Shown in pieces: positions 8,467 to 17,262 of a DNA stretch of 64,000 bases. Within the stretch, counting starts at the first letter, position 1. The number at the start of each line of letters is the position of its first letter. Under the pieces are notes generated by a model. The model made no database searches and was not told the origin of the DNA. It saw only the letters and a list, made by a program, of their open reading frames with translations. The position numbers and the translations under genes were made by a program. Source of the stretch: Pseudomonas brassicacearum subsp. neoaurantiaca (lineage in GTDB: Bacteria; Pseudomonadota; Gammaproteobacteria; Pseudomonadales; Pseudomonadaceae); NCBI RefSeq assembly GCF_013608025.1, contig NZ_VDLV01000008.1:229084-293083 (forward strand). Reading direction: 5' to 3'.

Positions 8467-9603
8467 TTACTTCTGTTTTTCCAACTGGTGGTATTTGCCG
8501 TCCTTGTCCCACTGGTAGACCACGTAGTCGGAGACTTTCAGGTCGCCCTTGGAATCCCAGGTTTTTTCGCCCATGACGGTTTTCACAGGGTTGGCTTTCA
8601 GCCACTTGGCAGCTTCTTCGCCCTTGTTGGACTTGGCGCCGTTGAAGCCGGCGGCCAGGGCCTGGACCGACGCGTAGGCGTACAGGGTGTAGCCTTCAGG
8701 CTCGACGCCCTGGGCACGGAAAGCGTCCACTACGGCCTTGCTGTCCGGCAGCAGGCGTGGGTCGGCGCCGAAGGTCATGTACACGCCATCGACGTATTGC
8801 GCGCCGCCAGCGGTGGTGACCAGTTCGTCGGTGACGATGCCGTCATCGGACATGAACTTCACGTCCTTGAGGCCTTGCTCGCGCAACTGGCGAACCAGCG
8901 GGCCGGCTTCCGGATGCAGGCCGCCGAAGTAGACCACGTCGGCACCGGCCGAACGGATCTTGGTAACCACGGCGCTGAAGTCTTTTTCGCCACGGGTCAG
9001 GCCTTCGTACAACACCGGGGTCACGCCACGCTTGGCCAGTTGCGCCTTGGTAGCGTCCGCCAGGCCTTGGCCGTAGGTGTCCTTGTCGTGCAGCACGACG
9101 ACTTTCTTGCCCTTGAGCACGTCGACGATGTAGTCGCCAGCCACGATGCCTTGCTGGTCGTCACGACCGCACATGCGGAACATCGCGCTCAGGCCACGCT
9201 CGGTCACGGCCGGGTTGGTCGAACCGGGGGTCATGGCGATGATGCCGGCTTCGTCATAGACCTCGGAGGCCGGGATGGTGTTGGACGAACAGAAGTGCCC
9301 GACCACGCCGATTACCTTGTCCTGGTCAACCAGGCGGTTGGCCACGGCCACGGCCTGCTTGGGTTCGCAGGCATCGTCACCGGGAACCAGCACGATCTTT
9401 TCGCCGTTGACGCCACCCGCTTTGTTGATGACATCGGCCGCTGCCTGCGCACCTTTCATGTACTGCTCGCCAAACGCAGCGTTGGCACCGGTCATCGGTC
9501 CCGCCACACCGAATTTCACATCAGCTTGAGCAAACGCAGAAACACCCAGCGCAGTTGCCACTGCGAGGGCCAGGAAACCTTTCTTGTAAAACGTCTGGGA
9601 CAT
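8467..9603 (-). CDS. braC: Branched-chain amino acid periplasmic binding protein BraC
   Basis: Leu/Ile/Val (and probably Ala/Thr) binding protein of the LIV importer, 378 residues from MSQTFYKKG. A signal peptide runs to about AFAQA, and the mature part starts DVKFGVAGPMTG. The frame extends 15 codons upstream, but this ATG has TTGGAG at the right distance. The Leu/Ile/Val-binding fold is evident in GHFCSSNTIPASEVYDEAGIIAMTPGSTNP. First gene of the operon; four TGCAACC repeats lie upstream. Confidence 0.95.
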   Translation of the reverse strand: MSQTFYKKGFLALAVATALGVSAFAQADVKFGVAGPMTGANAAFGEQYMKGAQAAADVINKAGGVNGEKIVLVPGDDACEPKQAVAVANRLVDQDKVIGVVGHFCSSNTIPASEVYDEAGIIAMTPGSTNPAVTERGLSAMFRMCGRDDQQGIVAGDYIVDVLKGKKVVVLHDKDTYGQGLADATKAQLAKRGVTPVLYEGLTRGEKDFSAVVTKIRSAGADVVYFGGLHPEAGPLVRQLREQGLKDVKFMSDDGIVTDELVTTAGGAQYVDGVYMTFGADPRLLPDSKAVVDAFRAQGVEPEGYTLYAYASVQALAAGFNGAKSNKGEEAAKWLKANPVKTVMGEKTWDSKGDLKVSDYVVYQWDKDGKYHQLEKQK

Positions 9604-9973
9604 GAGGTGGTGCTCCAAGGTTTTTTTTAGTTGGCACTGCGACTTCACTTCACTGAAAAGCTCAGAGCAAGGGCCGTGCCATCGGTTTTTTATTCTGAAA
9701 AAAGTCGCTGCTTTATTGTTATTTCGACTGTTTCGGGCCCTTTTTCACAGGGCGTGCAACCGTCTAAACCGCACGAGGTGCAACCTTATTTACAGGTAGG
9801 TGAAACCCTCCATGAGCCATCATTGCAACCGCCGCGTGAAACGGCGTGCAACCACTGTGTAACAACCTGCGTCACCGAACTGCACACTGTCGGTGCAGCG
9901 CTGCTACAACCCGCACCATAACAGGCTAGACGCTGGGCGGGAAAACGCCGCAGACCGTAACACTTTTCAACAA
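9604..9973. promoter_or_regulatory. Upstream region of braC with TGCAACC repeats
   Basis: 370 bases without a gene between braC and amaA. TGCAACC occurs at 9755-9761, 9779-9785, 9824-9830 and 9847-9853, all in the same orientation and in two pairs spaced 24 and 23 bases. Related ACAACC strings occur at about 9862 and 9904. This looks like a cluster of regulator sites for the braC promoter, though no protein can be assigned. I did not find a clean terminator for amaA here. Confidence 0.4.
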
Positions 9974-11257
9974 TCAGATGACGATCCGCAAGCACTGGCC
10001 TGCGTGATACAGCGAAAAACCGGCTTCATACAGGCAACTGCGCAAGCCAACCCCGGCCAAAGGCTGCATGGGCGCGAAGGGAATCGGCAAAGCCTTGGCA
10101 TCGCCATGGCACAGGTAGTCGGCAAATGCCTTGCCGACCACGGTGCCGGTGGTCACGCCGCGACCGTTGTAACCGGTGACCGCCACCAGGCCGGGCGCCG
10201 GCTCGAACAGACGCATCAGGTGGTCGGGCGTGAAGGCAATGCAACCGGTCCAGGTGCATTCCCACTCCACCGACTTGAGATAGGGGAAGTAATGCTGCTG
10301 CACCCGATCGGCCCAGGCCTTGAGGAACCAGGTGGGCTTGCGATTGCCGTTGCCCAGGCTGCCCAGCAGCAAACGGCCGTCCTTGTCCCGGCGGATGCTG
10401 CTCAGCACCTGGCGGGTATCCCAGGAACCCTGCCCGCCCGGCAGGATACGGCGGGCAGCCTCGTCGTCCAGCGGGACCGAGGCGACCTGATAGTAATAGC
10501 CGGGGAAGAAATTACGCCGCAGTTCGGTCCAGTCGCCCTCTGTGTAGGCATTGGAGGCGATCACGACTTGCTCGGCCAGCACCGAACCCTGGGCGGTCTG
10601 CACCGACCAGCGTTGACCCTGGCGTTCCAGGCGCGTGACGGGCGAATGGTCGAACATCTGGGCTCCAAGGTCCTTGGCGGCCTTGGCCAATCCACTGGCG
10701 TAGGCCATCGGATTGAGCGTGCCGGCCCGCCGGTCGAGCAGCGCCGCGGCGATCTTGTCGGTGCCGGTGGCATCGGCACAGGCTTGGCCCGTGAGCAACT
10801 CAACCGGGGCGCCACGGCGTTTCCACTGTTCCTCGCGGCTGCGCAAGTCCGCCTCGCCCCGGGCGTTATGGGCCATGTGCAAGGTGCCTTCGCGGCGCAA
10901 CTGGCAATCGATGTTGTATTTGTCTACAAGGCTGAAAACCAACGCCGGCGCGGCGCCCAGCATACGGTTGAGCTGGCTGCCCACCGCCTCGCCGAACCCG
11001 GCTTCAATGTCATCCGGCGGGATCCACAGGCCGGCGTTCACCAGCCCGACATTGCGCCCCGACCCACCGTGCCCGGCCCGATGCGCTTCCACCACCGCGA
11101 CACGCTTGCCCTGCTCCAGCAAATGCACCGCCGCCGACAGCCCGGTAAAGCCTGCGCCGATGATGCAGACGTCTACCGTGACCTCGCCGGTGAGCGCAGT
11201 GTTTTCAGGCCTTTGTGGCGTCAGTGTTTCCCACAGACATTCTTCACGTAACGGCAT
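9974..11257 (-). CDS. amaA: L-pipecolate oxidase AmaA (FAD-dependent amine oxidase, DAO family)
   Basis: A DadA/GlyOx-type flavoenzyme of 427 residues. The Rossmann motif IIGAGFTG is at 32-39, followed by VAVVEAHRAGHGGSGRN, and the C-terminal FAD segment is VTGYNGRGVTTGTVVGKAFADYL. Start MPLREECLW was chosen because TGGAG precedes it. The neighbour is an ALDH7-type dehydrogenase with a divergent LysR gene, the same set as amaA-amaB-lysR in P. putida, where AmaA oxidises L-pipecolate to piperideine-6-carboxylate. By sequence alone it could be a related amine oxidase such as a PuuB-type enzyme. Confidence 0.82.
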   Translation of the reverse strand: MPLREECLWETLTPQRPENTALTGEVTVDVCIIGAGFTGLSAAVHLLEQGKRVAVVEAHRAGHGGSGRNVGLVNAGLWIPPDDIEAGFGEAVGSQLNRMLGAAPALVFSLVDKYNIDCQLRREGTLHMAHNARGEADLRSREEQWKRRGAPVELLTGQACADATGTDKIAAALLDRRAGTLNPMAYASGLAKAAKDLGAQMFDHSPVTRLERQGQRWSVQTAQGSVLAEQVVIASNAYTEGDWTELRRNFFPGYYYQVASVPLDDEAARRILPGGQGSWDTRQVLSSIRRDKDGRLLLGSLGNGNRKPTWFLKAWADRVQQHYFPYLKSVEWECTWTGCIAFTPDHLMRLFEPAPGLVAVTGYNGRGVTTGTVVGKAFADYLCHGDAKALPIPFAPMQPLAGVGLRSCLYEAGFSLYHAGQCLRIVI

Positions 11258-11297
11258 TGCCAGACTCCAACGGAAACCCAACAAACACACAATTCAA

Positions 11298-11387
11298 TGT
11301 GGGAGCGAGCCTGCTCGCGAAGCGGTTTGTCTGCCAACTTCCACCTTGGCTGATCCGACGCTTTCGCGAGCAGGCTCGCTCCCACAG
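11298..11387. repeat. REPIN, GAGCAGGCTCG type, between amaB and amaA
   Basis: Inverted arms GTGGGAGCGAGCCTGC and GCAGGCTCGCTCCCAC with complementary CGCGAA/TTCGCG flanks. The core has C/G where the other units have T/A, and both arms changed together. It sits inside the presumed amaB-amaA transcript. Confidence 0.85.
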
Positions 11388-11409
11388 GGGACTTATTGTC
11401 GACTCGATA

Positions 11410-12900
11410 TCAGTCGAAGGTAATCCCTTGCGCCAACGGCAACTCCAGCGAGTAGTTCACGGTGTTGGTCTGGCGGCGCATGTAGCCACGCCATGCATCG
11501 GAGCCGGACTCGCGACCGCCGCCGGTTTCCTTTTCGCCACCGAAGGCGCCACCGATTTCCGCGCCGCTCGGGCCGATGTTGACGTTGGCGATGCCGCAGT
11601 CGCTGCCCACCGCCGACATGAACTGCTCGGCTTCACGCACGTCGGTGGTGAAGATGCACGACGACAGGCCTTGGGGCACGGAGTTGTTCAGGTGCAGCGC
11701 TTCGGCGAAGTCCTTGTAGCCGACCACATAAAGGATCGGCGCGAAGGTTTCATGGCGCACCACGTCGCTCTGCTCCGGCATCTCGACGATGGCGGGCGAG
11801 ACGTAATAGGCATTCGGGAACTGGTCTTCGAGCTGGCGCTTGCCGCCAAATACCCGCCCGCCTTCGCTCAGGGCCTGCTCCAGCGCGTCCTGCATGTTCT
11901 CGAAGCTTTGCTTGTCGATCAGCGGCCCGACCAGGTTGCCTTCCAGCGGGTGGCCGATGCGCACTTTCGAATAGGCGGCCTTGAGGCGGGTGACGATTTC
12001 TTCCTTCACTGATTCATGGGCGATCAACCGGCGCAGGGTGGTGCAACGCTGGCCTGCGGTGCCGACGGCGCTGAACAGGATGGCGCGCACGGCCATGTCC
12101 AGGTCAGCGCTCGGGGCCAGGATCATGGCGTTGTTGCCGCCCAGTTCGAGGATGCTGCGGGCGAAACGCGCCGCGACTTTCGGCGCCACTTCGCGCCCCA
12201 TGCGGGTGCTGCCGGTGGCGCTGATCAACGCTACGCGCGGGTCATCCACCAAGGCTTCGCCGGCATCGCGGCCGCCGATGATCACTTGGCTCAGGTACGG
12301 CGGCGCATCGCTGAAGTTGTTCAGCACGCGCTCGAACAATGCCTGGCACGCCAGGGCGGTCAGCGGCGTCTTCTCCGACGGTTTCCAGATCACCGAGTTG
12401 CCGCAGACCAGGGCCAGCGTGGTGTTCCAGGCCCAGACCGCGACAGGAAAGTTGAAGGCGCTGATCACACCGACCACGCCCAGCGGGTGCCAGGTTTCAC
12501 GCATGTGATGGCCAGGGCGTTCGGACGCGATGGTCAGGCCGTACAACTGGCGGGACAGGCCGACGGCGAAATCGCAGATGTCGATCATCTCCTGCACTTC
12601 GCCCAGGCCTTCCTGGGTGATCTTGCCGGCTTCCCACGACACCAGCTCGCCGAGGTCGGCCTTGTATTCACGCAGCAGGTCGCCAAATTGGCGCACCAGC
12701 TCGCCACGGCGGGGAGCCGGCACCTTGCGCCACAGGTCGAACGCATGCTCGGCCCGACTGACCTGCTGCTCGACTTCGGCAGCGCCTTCCCAGTTCACCG
12801 CACCGATGCGACTGCCATCGATGGGCGAATGCACAGGCTGTGTGCCGTTCTGGTACAGGGCCGGGTCGACGCCCAGACGATCAAGCAATGCAGCAACCAT
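11410..12900 (-). CDS. amaB: L-piperideine-6-carboxylate / alpha-aminoadipic semialdehyde dehydrogenase AmaB
   Basis: An ALDH7 (antiquitin)-type enzyme of 496 residues that oxidises alpha-aminoadipic semialdehyde to alpha-aminoadipate with NAD. The oxyanion Asn is N150 (SAFNFPVA), the general base E252 (LELGG) and the nucleophile C286 (GTAGQRCTT). WKPSEKTPLTA contacts the cofactor. The start MVAALLDR has GAGGA upstream; a longer frame is possible but lacks a site. It is first in a leftward pair with amaA, linking D-lysine/pipecolate breakdown to aminoadipate. Confidence 0.92.
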   Translation of the reverse strand: MVAALLDRLGVDPALYQNGTQPVHSPIDGSRIGAVNWEGAAEVEQQVSRAEHAFDLWRKVPAPRRGELVRQFGDLLREYKADLGELVSWEAGKITQEGLGEVQEMIDICDFAVGLSRQLYGLTIASERPGHHMRETWHPLGVVGVISAFNFPVAVWAWNTTLALVCGNSVIWKPSEKTPLTALACQALFERVLNNFSDAPPYLSQVIIGGRDAGEALVDDPRVALISATGSTRMGREVAPKVAARFARSILELGGNNAMILAPSADLDMAVRAILFSAVGTAGQRCTTLRRLIAHESVKEEIVTRLKAAYSKVRIGHPLEGNLVGPLIDKQSFENMQDALEQALSEGGRVFGGKRQLEDQFPNAYYVSPAIVEMPEQSDVVRHETFAPILYVVGYKDFAEALHLNNSVPQGLSSCIFTTDVREAEQFMSAVGSDCGIANVNIGPSGAEIGGAFGGEKETGGGRESGSDAWRGYMRRQTNTVNYSLELPLAQGITFD

Positions 12901-13080
12901 GGGTAAATTCCTCAAGCGAAAGACAATGGGTTGGCAGCCGGACGAACACGGCTGATCAGACCTGTAGTTGTAGCTGGCCCGAGACTTGCCAACAAACGAC
13001 CTTTAAGCGAGATATCATTCCGTTTATTCATGCTGACCTGATTACAGGACAAGCAGAGCGACCAGAACCAAGGCCCCGTC

Positions 13081-13989
13081 ATGCTCAATAAACGTTATTT
13101 GCCGTCGATCACGGCGTTGCAGTGCTTCGAGGCGGTGACCCGTCACCTGAGCTTCACCCGCGCCGCCGAAGAGCTGAACTTGACCCAGAGCGCCGTCAGC
13201 AAACAGGTCGCACAACTGGAAGAGCTGCTGCAGCACCTGCTGTTTCGTCGCGTGCGCCGACGCCTGCAACTGACACCCGCTGGCGATTTGTACTTGGGAG
13301 AAGTACGAAAAATCCTCACCCAAGTCGAGATGTCGACCCATTACTTGCGATCCTACGGAGGCGACACCGAAGTACTACGAGTCTCCACGCCGCCGACGTT
13401 TGGTGCCCGCTGGCTGGTCCCTCGCCTCAAGGGCTGGCGCCTGCGCCATCCGAGCATTCACTTGGATCTCTGCAGCGAGCAGGAAGCCGATGACTTGCAG
13501 CAGGGACGCAGCGACCTGGCGTTCTATTTCGGCCAGGCCTCACGGCCCGGAACTGAATCCTTGAAGCTGTTCGGCGAAGAACTGGTACCCGTCTGCGCAC
13601 CGGGCAGCCTGCCGGACCAGCCTTTCACCGACCCGACGCAACTGGCCGATCTGGTCCTGCTGCAAAACGCCTCGCGCCCCCAGGCCTGGCACGACTGGTT
13701 CGATGATCAGGGCTACCACACTGAACACAGCTATCACGGGCCGCGCTTCGAAACTTTTTACATGTGCATCCGCGCCGCACAGGTCGGCTGCGGCGTTGCG
13801 CTGCTGCCCAGGTTCCTTGTGGAAGAAGAACTGTCCGACGGCAAGCTGGTCATTCCCTGGCAACATGCAATGCCCAGCACCAACGCCTATTACCTGGCGT
13901 ACCCGGAACGTTCGGCGGAGGTGCCCAAGGTGCGGATGTTCGTGGAATGGATGCTTGAGCAGATTGACGGTGCCAGCACAGCCGCCTAG
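13081..13989 (+). CDS. LysR-family regulator, divergent from amaB
   Basis: A 302-residue LysR-type regulator. The winged helix-turn-helix lies at about residues 5-65 (LQCFEAVTRHLSFTRAAEELNLTQSAVSKQV), followed by a linker helix and a periplasmic-binding-like effector domain with VSTPPTFGARWLVPRL and SDLAFYFGQ. It resembles the GcvA-like subgroup. It is transcribed away from amaB with 180 bases between, where the shared promoter and operator must lie, so control of amaBA by a lysine-derived ligand is likely but inferred. Confidence 0.93.
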   Translation: MLNKRYLPSITALQCFEAVTRHLSFTRAAEELNLTQSAVSKQVAQLEELLQHLLFRRVRRRLQLTPAGDLYLGEVRKILTQVEMSTHYLRSYGGDTEVLRVSTPPTFGARWLVPRLKGWRLRHPSIHLDLCSEQEADDLQQGRSDLAFYFGQASRPGTESLKLFGEELVPVCAPGSLPDQPFTDPTQLADLVLLQNASRPQAWHDWFDDQGYHTEHSYHGPRFETFYMCIRAAQVGCGVALLPRFLVEEELSDGKLVIPWQHAMPSTNAYYLAYPERSAEVPKVRMFVEWMLEQIDGASTAA

Positions 13990-14005
13990 CCGCTGCGATG
14001 CGGCC

Positions 14006-14102
14006 TTGTGGCGAGGGGATTTATCCCCGCTGGACTGCGCAGCAGTCCCAGAGAAAGATGGGACGCTACGCGTCCAGCGGGGATAAATCCCCTCGCCACA
14101 AA
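14006..14102. repeat. REPIN, TGGCGAGGGGATTTATCCCC type
   Basis: Arms TGTGGCGAGGGGATTTATCC and GGATAAATCCCCTCGCCACA, with inner palindromic CTGGACTGCGCAGCAG and CGCTACGCGTCCAG strings. It lies between the LysR gene and pncB. Confidence 0.85.
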
Positions 14103-14218
14103 GGCCTGTGAGGCAAAAAACACTGGCAATACCTATGAGGGTTATGCGCCACTAGCCCTTTCACCATGAACTGCCGTACGCCGCTGCCGCCGCAGCTACC
14201 TGTCTGGAGATTGCCGTT

Positions 14219-15445
14219 ATGAGCGAGAGCGTGTTTGCCGATCGCATCGTGCAGAACCTGCTCGACACCGACTTCTACAAACTGACGATGATGCAGGCGG
14301 TGCTGCATAACTACCCTAACGTCGAAGTGGAATGGGAGTTTCGTTGCCGTAACAGCGAGGACCTGCGCCCGTATCTGGCGGAGATCCGCTTCCAGATCGA
14401 GCGCCTGGCCGAACTGAGCCTGAGCGCCGATCAGTTGAGCTTCCTGGAACGCATCAGCTTCCTGAAACCGGATTTCCTGCGTTTCCTGGGCCTGTTTCGT
14501 TTCAACCTGCGCTACGTGCACACCGGCATCGAGAACGGCGAGTTGTTTATCCGCCTGCGCGGGCCGTGGCTGCATGTGATTCTGTTCGAAGTGCCATTGC
14601 TGGCCATTGTCAGCGAGGTGCGCAACCGCTATCGCTACCGTGAAATTGTCCTGGAACAGGCGCGGGAACAGCTTTATCGCAAGTTCGACTGGCTGAGCGC
14701 CAACGCCAGCGTAGAGGAATTATCCGAACTGCAAGTGGCCGACTTCGGCACCCGTCGTCGCTTTTCCTACCGGACCCAGGAAGAAGTGGTGAACGTGCTC
14801 AAGCACGACTTCCCCGGACGCTTCGTCGGCACCAGCAACGTGCATCTGTCCCGGGAGCTGGACATGAAACCCTTGGGCACCATGGCCCACGAGTGGATCA
14901 TGGCCCACCAGCAACTGGGCCCTCGGCTGATCGACAGCCAGATCGCCGCGCTCGACTGCTGGGTCCGTGAATACCGAGGCCTGCTGGGCATCGCACTGAC
15001 CGATTGCATCACCATGGACGCCTTTCTCAAGGACTTCGATCTGTTCTTCGCCAAGCTGTTCGACGGCTTGCGCCATGATTCGGGCGACCCGGTGATCTGG
15101 GCCGAAAAAGCCATCGCCCACTATCACCAGTTGGGCATCGACCCGATGAGCAAGACCCTGGTGTTCTCCGACAGCCTGACATTGCCCAAATGCCTGGAGA
15201 TTTTTCGGGCGTTGCGTGGTCGCATAAATGTGAGCTTTGGTATCGGGACCAACCTGACCTGCGACATTCCAGGCGTGGAACCCATGAGCATCGTGCTTAA
15301 AATGATCAGCTGTGATGGGCAACCCGTGGCCAAGATTTCAGACGAGCCCGGCAAGACCCACTGCAAGGACCCGAATTTCGTCGCCTATATGCGACATGTT
15401 TTCCAAGTACCTGCCGCCCTTTCTGGCACATCAAGCAAGGAGTGA
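14219..15445 (+). CDS. pncB: Nicotinate phosphoribosyltransferase
   Basis: Converts nicotinate and PRPP to nicotinate mononucleotide in NAD salvage. The 408-residue protein starts [28 protein letters not shown], the family N-terminus. [16 protein letters not shown] carries the region around the phosphorylated His/Arg site, [23 protein letters not shown] and [13 protein letters not shown] bind substrate phosphate, and [10 protein letters not shown] closes the active site. The stop is four bases before nadE, with which it forms an operon. Confidence 0.97.
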   Translation: MSESVFADRIVQNLLDTDFYKLTMMQAVLHNYPNVEVEWEFRCRNSEDLRPYLAEIRFQIERLAELSLSADQLSFLERISFLKPDFLRFLGLFRFNLRYVHTGIENGELFIRLRGPWLHVILFEVPLLAIVSEVRNRYRYREIVLEQAREQLYRKFDWLSANASVEELSELQVADFGTRRRFSYRTQEEVVNVLKHDFPGRFVGTSNVHLSRELDMKPLGTMAHEWIMAHQQLGPRLIDSQIAALDCWVREYRGLLGIALTDCITMDAFLKDFDLFFAKLFDGLRHDSGDPVIWAEKAIAHYHQLGIDPMSKTLVFSDSLTLPKCLEIFRALRGRINVSFGIGTNLTCDIPGVEPMSIVLKMISCDGQPVAKISDEPGKTHCKDPNFVAYMRHVFQVPAALSGTSSKE

Positions 15446-15449
15446 ATTC

Positions 15450-16277
15450 ATGCAAGCCGTACAGCGTGAGATAGCTGAACAGCTCAAGGTCCAGCCACCG
15501 TTCGCCGATGACGCCGCCCTCAAGGCCGAAATCGCCCGCCGGGTGGGCTTCATCCAGGATTGCCTCGTCAATTCCGGGCTCAAGAGCCTGGTGCTGGGTA
15601 TCAGCGGCGGCGTCGATTCGTTGACCGCAGGCCTGTTGGCCCAACGTGCCGTGCGTGAACTGCGGGAAAAAACCGGCAACGCGGCGTACAAGTTCATCGC
15701 CGTGCGCCTGCCGTACGAAACCCAGTTCGACGAACACGAAGCCCAGGCTTGTGTCGATTTCATCGAGCCGGATGAGCGCCACACGGTCAACATCGGCCCG
15801 GCGGTCAAGGCCTTGGCCGAGCAAGTCGCGGCGTTCGAAGGCAAGGCGGTGGTTTCGCGGGATTTCGTGCTGGGCAATACCAAAGCGCGGATGCGCATGG
15901 TGGCGCAATACACCATCGCCGGTGCCGAGCAAGGCCTGGTGATCGGCACCGACCACGCGGCTGAAGCGGTCATGGGTTTCTTCACCAAGTTTGGTGACGG
16001 CGCCTGCGACCTGGCGCCGTTGAGCGGGCTGGTGAAAAACCAGGTCCGGGCCATTGCCCGTGACTTTGGCGCGCCGGAATCATTGGTGGAAAAAGTCCCC
16101 ACCGCCGACCTCGAAGACCTGTCGCCGGGCAAGCCGGACGAAGCGTCCCACGGCGTGACCTACGCCGAGATCGACGCGTTCCTGCACGGCCAACCGATTC
16201 GCGAAGAAGCCGCCAGGATCATTTGCGACACCTATCGCAAGACCGAGCACAAGCGAGTGATGCCGTACGCGCCGTAA
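15450..16277 (+). CDS. nadE: Ammonia-dependent NAD synthetase
   Basis: Catalyses the last step of NAD formation, deamido-NAD plus ammonia to NAD. 275 residues from [10 protein letters not shown], with AAGGAG upstream; the pncB stop is within the site. The ATP pyrophosphatase loop SGGVDS is at 52-57, and [19 protein letters not shown] and [16 protein letters not shown] are conserved NadE segments. No glutaminase domain is present, so it is the short, NH3-using form. It pairs with pncB for NAD salvage. Confidence 0.97.
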   Translation: MQAVQREIAEQLKVQPPFADDAALKAEIARRVGFIQDCLVNSGLKSLVLGISGGVDSLTAGLLAQRAVRELREKTGNAAYKFIAVRLPYETQFDEHEAQACVDFIEPDERHTVNIGPAVKALAEQVAAFEGKAVVSRDFVLGNTKARMRMVAQYTIAGAEQGLVIGTDHAAEAVMGFFTKFGDGACDLAPLSGLVKNQVRAIARDFGAPESLVEKVPTADLEDLSPGKPDEASHGVTYAEIDAFLHGQPIREEAARIICDTYRKTEHKRVMPYAP

Positions 16278-16299
16278 TCACCATTGGTGGACAGTCTCC

Positions 16300-16389
16300 T
16301 GTGGGAGCGAGCTTGCTCGCGATGGCGGTGGATCAGCTTGCATTGATGCTGAATGTACTGCCGTTATCGCGAGCAAGCTCGCTCCCACA
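16300..16389. repeat. REPIN, GAGCAAGCTCG type
   Basis: GTGGGAGCGAGCTTGC and its inverted copy flank a spacer between the convergent nadE and azurin genes, next to a bidirectional terminator. Confidence 0.85.
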
Positions 16390-16407
16390 AGAGATATTTG
16401 CCTGGTA

Positions 16408-16441
16408 TAAAAAAAGCGCCCTGCACGGGGGCGCTTTTTTT
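16408..16441. terminator. Bidirectional terminator between nadE and azu
   Basis: AAAAAAAGCGCCC-TGCAC-GGGGGCGCTTTTTTTT gives a GC-rich stem with A and T runs on both sides, so it can stop both the rightward nadE transcript and the leftward azurin transcript. Confidence 0.9.
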
Positions 16442-16457
16442 TGTTCCGGAAAATTGA

Positions 16458-16904
16458 TTACTTCAGGGTCACCGTGCCTTTCATCATCGAGATGTGGCCA
16501 GGGAACGAGCAGAAGAAGCCGTACTTCTCGGAGGCGCTGAGTTTCGACACGTCGAAGGTCACCGAGTCTTTCTCGCCGGCGCCGATGATCTTGGTGTGGG
16601 CAATGATGCGAGCATCGCCTTCCTTCAGGTAGTTCTTGTCGATACCGGCGCCCAGGCCATCGGTGGCGATCGGCTGCATGTCAGCCTCTTTGCTCAGCAC
16701 CCAGTTATGGCCCATGACGTTCTTCGGCAAGCTGCCGGAGTGAGTCAGCTCAACGGTGAAGGTCTTGCAGCTCTTGTCGATTTCGATGGCCTTGGTGTTG
16801 AAGGACATCTGGTCGGTCGAATCGATGGTGGTCTTGCACTCCGCTGCCATCAGTTGGCTGCTGGCCAGCGTCAACAGGGAAACTGCTACAAGTTTGGCGA
16901 ACAT
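16458..16904 (-). CDS. azu: Azurin, periplasmic blue copper protein
   Basis: Electron carrier of the periplasm. A 20-residue signal peptide ends SSQLMA and the mature protein starts [10 protein letters not shown] with 128 residues, the usual azurin size. By mature numbering the copper ligands are G45-H46 (VMGHNW), C112 (FFCSFPGH), H117 and M121, and the C3-C26 disulphide is kept. Two adjacent ATGs (16907 and 16904) are possible; the second has better spacing from GGAG and gives the standard 148-residue precursor. It is a single-gene unit ending at a strong terminator. Confidence 0.98.
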   Translation of the reverse strand: MFAKLVAVSLLTLASSQLMAAECKTTIDSTDQMSFNTKAIEIDKSCKTFTVELTHSGSLPKNVMGHNWVLSKEADMQPIATDGLGAGIDKNYLKEGDARIIAHTKIIGAGEKDSVTFDVSKLSASEKYGFFCSFPGHISMMKGTVTLK

Positions 16905-17095
16905 CATGAATCTCCAAGGCATGGTTAACAAAATTCCGTCAAAGGGGAAGACTGCCTGATTTTCCAGCAAGTTCCTATGACCTGTGTCAAAGATTGTATA
17001 CAACTTAAGACTATCAGCCTGATGGACAGAATCAACCAGCCAGAAGTATGGGTCACCCCCTAAGATCGGCTCCATCACCTACTGGAGCAACCGTC

Positions 17096-17185
17096 ATGAA
17101 CTTCAACAGCCTGTTGTGCAGCTTGCTCGCCGCCTACGCCTGCGGCGCCAGCGGTACCTACGAAAAACCTCGGCGCGAGGTTTGA
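17096..17185 (+). CDS. Possible small protein of 29 residues
   Basis: A short frame starts at an ATG with GGAG eight bases upstream. It encodes a hydrophobic N-terminal half (MNFNSLLCSLLAAYACG) and a charged tail ending KPRREV. The form suggests a tiny membrane or lipoprotein-like peptide, but no family is recognised and the region could be a chance frame. It lies 77 bases before the LOG gene, in the same direction. Conservation of the frame in related genomes is what would decide it. Confidence 0.3.
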   Translation: MNFNSLLCSLLAAYACGASGTYEKPRREV

Positions 17186-17224
17186 TTTCTTTGCGCAACA
17201 ATTCCTTTGCGCAACAAAGGGCAG

Positions 17225-17262
17225 GCTTTACTCTGGACCGGTTACCGATCAGGGAGTAAAGC
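17225..17262 (+). promoter_or_regulatory. Perfect inverted repeat covering the LOG gene ribosome binding site
   Basis: GCTTTACTC (17225-17233) and GAGTAAAGC (17254-17262) are exact inverted copies separated by 20 bases. The right arm includes the GGGAG ribosome binding site region and ends at the base before the ATG. A hairpin here would hide the site, suggesting translational control. Upstream at 17190-17201 and 17206-17217 TTTGCGCAACAA occurs twice. Confidence 0.45.

Noticed and set aside
9974..11257. Calling the FAD enzyme a D-amino acid dehydrogenase or PuuB
   Set aside because: The family allows it, but the adjacent ALDH7-type dehydrogenase and LysR gene fit the pipecolate pathway better.
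16960..17040. An Anr/FNR box before azurin
   Set aside because: TTGAT and ATCAG strings occur but with seven bases between in place of four; TTGTATACAA is a palindrome but not that site.
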